Shown here: positions 6,385 through 6,567 of the stretch, piece by piece
Numbering within the stretch: position 1 is the first letter of the stretch
Layout: each line of letters opens with the position of its first letter
Assembly: GCA_045603285.1 (NCBI GenBank)
Contig: JAZULW010000076.1
Location: 1 to 6,567 of the forward strand
DNA from: RGIG3009 sp045603285
Lineage (GTDB): Bacteria; Bacillota; Clostridia; Oscillospirales; Acutalibacteraceae
Length of the DNA: 6,567 bases
Reading direction: 5' to 3'
The notes under the pieces: generated by a model
What the model saw: only the letters and a program-made list of their open reading frames with translations
What the model was told of the DNA's origin: nothing
The model's database searches: none
Position numbers and translations under genes: made by a program

Positions 6385-6567
6385 CAATGAAGGAACTATT
6401 TTCCGCCCATCATTCATTTCAGAGAGCTGCCGTTTGGTGCGAGGCAGTGTGAACGGGCCGAAAAGTCTCATTCCCGAGCAGAATGGTTGAACCGTTTTTC
6501 GCAGTAGACTGTTCCGGCACGCTCCGTTATCATGGCGGCGAACTTGTTGGAGTTCAGTAAGAGATCG
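6385..6567 (+). promoter_or_regulatory. T-box riboswitch leader, truncated by window end (Leu specifier proposed)
   Basis: T-box leaders sense uncharged tRNA and control aminoacyl-tRNA synthetase or amino-acid biosynthesis and transport genes. Stem I is clear. ATGA (6387-6390) and CGAG (6475-6478) form the K-turn region, and GGAA (6392-6395) pairs with TTCC (6471-6474). TTTTC (6399-6403) pairs with GAAAA (6460-6464), and GCCC (6405-6408) with GGGC (6455-6458). The AG-bulge AGAGAG (6421-6426) and a CTGCC/GGCAG terminal stem (6427-6431/6443-6447) follow, with the GGTG motif at 6436-6439. CAGTAG, CCGG and CGTTATC (6525-6531) fit the Stem II/III region. The specifier loop 3' side is GTCTCA (6465-6470). 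CTC followed by the conserved purine A indicates leucine. TCT (serine) is possible, but the next base would be C. The antiterminator and the regulated gene lie outside the window. Confidence 0.88.

Noticed and set aside
1..6567. CRISPR array, mobile element, tRNA/rRNA genes or phage genes
   Set aside because: No regularly spaced repeats, transposase motifs, cloverleaf sequences or phage-type proteins are visible on either strand.

Overview
The window is almost entirely a bacterial heat-shock chaperone operon, hrcA-grpE-dnaK-dnaJ. A small divergent gene lies on its left. On its right are an AI-2E-family membrane protein gene and the start of a T-box riboswitch leader that runs off the end. The organism looks like a Firmicute, most likely a member of the Clostridia. 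The reasons are the hrcA-first gene order under a perfect CIRCE operator, strong AGGAGG-type ribosome binding sites, consensus sigma-A promoters with extended -10 TG motifs, a DnaK without the N-terminal-domain insertion of Gram-negative DnaKs, and a T-box leader. Base composition is near balanced. The lineage below class level is a guess.

Layout. On the minus strand, 259-8 encodes an 83-residue protein of unknown function with its own strong promoter. Between it and hrcA is a divergent promoter region (about 260-463) with a TATAAT promoter facing left and a TTGACA/extended -10 promoter facing right. CIRCE sits right at the predicted rightward transcription start. hrcA (464-1498), grpE (1511-2038), dnaK (2076-3884) and dnaJ (3957-5102) follow with short gaps. 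A 12-bp perfect hairpin followed by a T-run separates dnaK from dnaJ. An AI-2E-family gene (5160-6326) starts 57 nt after dnaJ and has a possible promoter of its own. After its stop codon, a near-consensus promoter drives a T-box leader whose Stem I, Stem II/III region and CGTTATC segment are visible. The antiterminator and the regulated gene lie beyond base 6567.

How it works together. HrcA is expected to bind CIRCE and repress its own operon until heat or misfolded protein titrates the GroE system on which it depends. DnaK, its co-chaperone DnaJ and its nucleotide exchange factor GrpE form the Hsp70 cycle. All three are full length with their key motifs intact. The dnaK/dnaJ hairpin could lower dnaJ output relative to dnaK. 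The T-box leader belongs to a separate unit that responds to an uncharged tRNA, best read as tRNA-Leu.

I found no evidence of a new multi-gene system. The points worth a second look are the unknown small divergent gene, a non-standard DnaK interdomain linker and C-terminal tail, the intercistronic hairpin, and the atypical specifier loop of the T-box.
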